From Patescibacteria group bacterium (GTDB lineage Bacteria > Patescibacteriota > Patescibacteriia > Patescibacteriales > WJLG01), in NCBI GenBank assembly GCA_028716485.1, contig JAQUPS010000008.1:1-58402 (forward strand): a stretch of 58,402 bases of DNA, in the 5' to 3' direction. The translations under genes and the position numbers were made by a program. A model generated the notes under the pieces. The model was not told the DNA's origin. It searched no databases and saw only the letters and a program-made list of their open reading frames with translations. Below, in pieces: positions 55,264 through 58,402 of the stretch. Each line of letters begins with the position of its first letter. Positions within the stretch are counted from its first letter, which is position 1.

Positions 55264-57063
55264 TTACGGCAATTCCGCCGCGCCGACCAAATCCTGAAGA
55301 TAGGCGATATTGTTCTTCCCCAGATATTCATCAATGGCGGCGTCGATTTCGTCGAAAATATTCCGGTTAGCGAAGAATGCCGTTCCGACTTCGACAATAT
55401 TGGCTCCGGCCAGAAAATATTCCAGAGCTTCTTCGCCGCTGCTGATTCCGCCCACGCCGATAATCGGCACGCCCAGATCAGCCTTATACACCCGGTTTAC
55501 CGCCGCGATGCCGACCGAAATTATTCCCCGGCCGGAAAGTCCGCCGTTTCCCCTGGCTAACTTCATCCGCCTGGTATTGATGTCGATCCGCATCCCTATT
55601 AGAGTATTGATCAAGGATAAGGAATCGGCGCCGCCTTTGGCCGCGGCAAACGCGATAGCGGCGACGTCGGTGACATTCGGCGTCAACTTAACCGTCAAGT
55701 GGACGAAAGGAAGGATGGAACGCACGGAACTGACGATTTCATAAACAATTTTCGGATCAGTTCCAAAACTTAATCCGCCGCGCTCAAGATTGGGGCAGGA
55801 AAGATTCAAGTCAATGGCAGTCACGGGAAGATTAACGAATTTTTCCGCCGCCAGCGAATATTCTTTAGCCTTTTTGCCGGCCAGCTGGACGATTACCGGC
55901 TTATTCAGCCGTCCCCACTCTAAAAGATCTTCCTCGATAAAGTGATCGACGCCGTTGTTGGGCAAGCCGATGGAATTAAGCATCAATCCGGAGCCGGCTT
56001 CGCAGATTCTCGGCGCGGGATTTCCCGGCCAAGGCTCAAGCGATACTCCTTTCAGGTGATAGAAGCCGACTTTTAAATCAGGATTGTTTTTCGCCTCATC
56101 CAAACCAAGGCAGCCGGGCGCGGCCGCCCAGGGATAGTCAAGTATCAGGTTGCGCCGGTCTTTTTTTTGCAGAATAATTTTGAGCGGATTTCGCGGCTGT
56201 CCTCCTTTCTGTTTGATTATCACGGCCGGACGGGGAATGAATTTTTCCCAATTGATGAGATAGGCGTCGAAAATCGGGCCGTCTTTGCAGACCAGCGGGA
56301 AAGTTCCGTCCTTCATTTCAATCGCGCAACCCATACAGGAGCCGTTGGCGCAGGCCATCAATTCTTCCACCGAAACATAACAGGGGATCTGGCGCGCCGA
56401 GCAGAGCTCAAAAACCTTTTTGAGCATTAGCCGGGGTCCGCAGGCGATTACCGCGGTTGACGGGATATTTTTCGCCAGCGACTTTTCCAGCAGATCGGTG
56501 GCCAGTGCCGGCTCGGTCGGATGATCTTCTATGGCGGTTTGAAAATTTCTATCAGGCCACAATTTAGCATCCGGCCCTAATCTGGCTTCCATCAAAATGT
56601 CATGGCCGAATATTTCCCGGGCGGTTTTAAATCCCTCGATGAATTCAATCTTTTTTTCCGCCTGAATTATTTTTTCCGCCAAAAGAAATAATCCCGCGCC
56701 GCCCATGCCGCCGCCGGCCAGAATATAATTTTCAATCCCGGGCAAGAGCTCAAAACCTTTGCCATGCGGGCCGGAAAGCCCTATTTCCGTTCCCGGTTCA
56801 AGCCGAGCATACATTCTCGAATTGGAAGAATCTTTGCCCACGGCTTTGATGAAAAGATAAATTATTTGGCCAATGATCTTGGCGACCGAAAACGGCCGTT
56901 TCATTACCGCACCGTTCAAAGGGTGCAAGGCGACAAATTGCCCGGGTGCTATTTTCAATTCCTGATCATCATCAATTTTTAAACACAGTTGATAAATTAC
57001 CGAATCGTTCCGGTCTTTTGCGCAACTCCAAACCACGGCCTTTTTCCATCTTTGTTCAGCCAT
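55264..57063 (-). CDS. fused dihydroorotate dehydrogenase electron-transfer subunit (PyrK) and catalytic subunit (PyrD, class 1B)
   Basis: N-half: FVALHPL..MKRPFS, CANGSCMGCAIEMKDGTFPLVCKDGPIFDA; C-half: DLNLSCPNLERGGLSFG, VKLTPNVTDVAAIA; RBS before ATG at 57063. Confidence 0.93.
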   Translation of the reverse strand: MAEQRWKKAVVWSCAKDRNDSVIYQLCLKIDDDQELKIAPGQFVALHPLNGAVMKRPFSVAKIIGQIIYLFIKAVGKDSSNSRMYARLEPGTEIGLSGPHGKGFELLPGIENYILAGGGMGGAGLFLLAEKIIQAEKKIEFIEGFKTAREIFGHDILMEARLGPDAKLWPDRNFQTAIEDHPTEPALATDLLEKSLAKNIPSTAVIACGPRLMLKKVFELCSARQIPCYVSVEELMACANGSCMGCAIEMKDGTFPLVCKDGPIFDAYLINWEKFIPRPAVIIKQKGGQPRNPLKIILQKKDRRNLILDYPWAAAPGCLGLDEAKNNPDLKVGFYHLKGVSLEPWPGNPAPRICEAGSGLMLNSIGLPNNGVDHFIEEDLLEWGRLNKPVIVQLAGKKAKEYSLAAEKFVNLPVTAIDLNLSCPNLERGGLSFGTDPKIVYEIVSSVRSILPFVHLTVKLTPNVTDVAAIAFAAAKGGADSLSLINTLIGMRIDINTRRMKLARGNGGLSGRGIISVGIAAVNRVYKADLGVPIIGVGGISSGEEALEYFLAGANIVEVGTAFFANRNIFDEIDAAIDEYLGKNNIAYLQDLVGAAELP

Positions 57064-57338
57064 AATTTCCACCTTTCTCAGATTTATGTTTTTGTTAAAG
57101 ATCAAGGTTTATGAAATATCGCCGATTAATTGCGGTAATATCTTCGGCTAATCTTATAACAAAAAATTAGCCAGGTCAAATACCGAATAAGTTTTACTCT
57201 CCGCGGTTGACAGCCATAATGGAAGCGGTAAAATTACTATTAGTCAATTAGTTGATTAGGTACTTAGGCGCTTAGGTAATTAGTTGATAAATCGATTACC
57301 CAATCACCTAATTAACTAATTACCTAATCAACCAACTT

Positions 57339-57635
57339 ATGTCTTACCAGGAACACATCGAAGACGTGCCGGGAAAAGCGGTGAAGAACAAGATTATGCT
57401 TTACGGCTTAAGTACCTGCATGTGGTGCGAAAAAGCCAAAGAGCTTTTGGATGAATTAGGAATCAATTATCAGCATCTGACGGTTGATTTGCTCGACGGC
57501 GCCGACCAGGACGCCGCTTACGAAGCGGTTTCCAAATATAATCCCGACCAATCTTTTCCAACTATCGTTATTGATGACGGCAAAAGAGTGATTGTCGGGT
57601 ATAACGAAGAGGAATTAAGAAAATTAGCCGCTTAA
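57339..57635 (+). CDS. glutaredoxin-like protein
   Basis: IMLYGLSTCMWCEKAKELLDELGINYQHLTVDLLDG..FPTIVID. Confidence 0.9.
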   Translation: MSYQEHIEDVPGKAVKNKIMLYGLSTCMWCEKAKELLDELGINYQHLTVDLLDGADQDAAYEAVSKYNPDQSFPTIVIDDGKRVIVGYNEEELRKLAA

Positions 57636-57636
57636 A

Positions 57637-57682
57637 ATCCCCTCTAAAAAGAGGGGTGGCAGCCCGTTTCGGGCTGACGGGG
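57637..57682. repeat. family A repeat, reverse orientation (copy 5)
   Basis: ATCCCCTCTAAAAAGAGGGGTGGCAGCCCGTTTCGGGCTGACGGGGTG. Confidence 0.85.
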
Positions 57683-57693
57683 TGTGTAAAAAT

Positions 57694-58218
57694 ATGGAGA
57701 AAATCGAGATACCGCCAAATGAAACGGAAGATTTATTCAACAAGCTGGCCAGCCAAGGGCAAGGGCGGGGTTATTTTCTGAACCACAACGAAAAGATCGC
57801 TAAAAGTTTGTGCGAGGCGCTGTTGAAAAACAAAAAGCGCTATGGCCATCAGCTTTGTCCCTGCCGCCTTTCAACCGGCAGCCGCGAAGGCGATCTGGAC
57901 GTCATCTGTCCTTGTGATTACCGTGATCCGGATTTGCTTGAATACGGCGTCTGCTATTGCGGGCTGTATGTGACCAAAAAAGTTTTTACCGAAAAAATTC
58001 CCACCAAGCCCGTTCCGGAACGCCGACCCAACAAAGAAACAAGGCTTATAAATAAACAAAAATATATGGAAGAAAAAAATCAGCCCAAAGACATCAACAA
58101 TCTGCCTTATCCGGTAATGCGCTGTTCGGTCTGCGGTTATATCTGCGCCCGTGCCGAAGCTCCCGAAGTCTGTCCCATCTGCGGCGCCTCCCACGACCGC
58201 TTTCAGCGGTTCATCTGA
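57694..58218 (+). CDS. ferredoxin-thioredoxin reductase catalytic-chain homolog fused to a rubredoxin-like domain
   Basis: LCPCRLSTGSREGDLDVICPCDYRDPDLLEYGVCYCGLYV; RCSVCGYICARAEAPEVCPICGASHDRF. Confidence 0.9.
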   Translation: MEKIEIPPNETEDLFNKLASQGQGRGYFLNHNEKIAKSLCEALLKNKKRYGHQLCPCRLSTGSREGDLDVICPCDYRDPDLLEYGVCYCGLYVTKKVFTEKIPTKPVPERRPNKETRLINKQKYMEEKNQPKDINNLPYPVMRCSVCGYICARAEAPEVCPICGASHDRFQRFI

Positions 58219-58282
58219 ATTGATTGATAAAAAAACAGTATTTTGGCTGTTTTTTTGTTGGGTTTAATTTTTACCCCGTTTT

Positions 58283-58402
58283 CTATCCAATAGCTTGGAA
58301 ACGATTTATTAAATAATTTGGCGTTTTGAATTCAATGCCCATATGCAATCTTTCGGCATTATAGTATTCCAAGTAATTAGGCAATTTATTATTTAGCATT
58401 CT
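58283..58402 (-). mobile_element. 3' end of the same transposase gene, inverted, truncated at contig end
   Basis: Reverse complement of 2..121, same C-terminal peptide. Confidence 0.75.

Noticed and set aside
1-58402. Whole window as a composite transposon or plasmid
   Set aside because: Content is mainly housekeeping genes; inverted IS ends fit contig breakpoints better than a mobile unit.

Overview
This 58.4 kb bacterial contig has the gene content and style of a Candidate Phyla Radiation (Patescibacteria) genome; that lineage is an inference. Core genes include comM, smc, rplS, lspA, rpmH-rnpA-yidD-yidC, polA, murD, pyrF/pyrE, truB, a PyrK-PyrD fusion and a tandem array of T4SS-pilin-like proteins. 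There are two sets of standout observations. (1) A compact putative RiPP cassette at 6.2-7.9 kb: methyltransferase, radical SAM/SPASM maturase, and an un-annotated 38-aa Cys-rich peptide (core ...ADTCCHCSFTCTTD) with a near-perfect Shine-Dalgarno and a downstream terminator. (2) Several families of small palindromic repeats that sit between genes but also appear inside genes. They occur in frame in murD, polA, an O-antigen-ligase-like gene, an SNase-like gene and the C-terminus of a GH1 gene. They also occur inside or directly at the ends of tRNA genes and tRNA half-genes. This resembles the principle of Rickettsia palindromic elements. Other points: a cluster of mostly C34-anticodon tRNAs separated by long inverted repeats; two homing endonucleases beside tRNAs; an apparently hinge-less SMC; an FN3 surface protein split by one in-frame TAA; and an exact ~126 bp inverted terminal repeat that is the 3' end of a transposase gene. 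No searches or folding were run; all family calls are by motif recognition from the translations.
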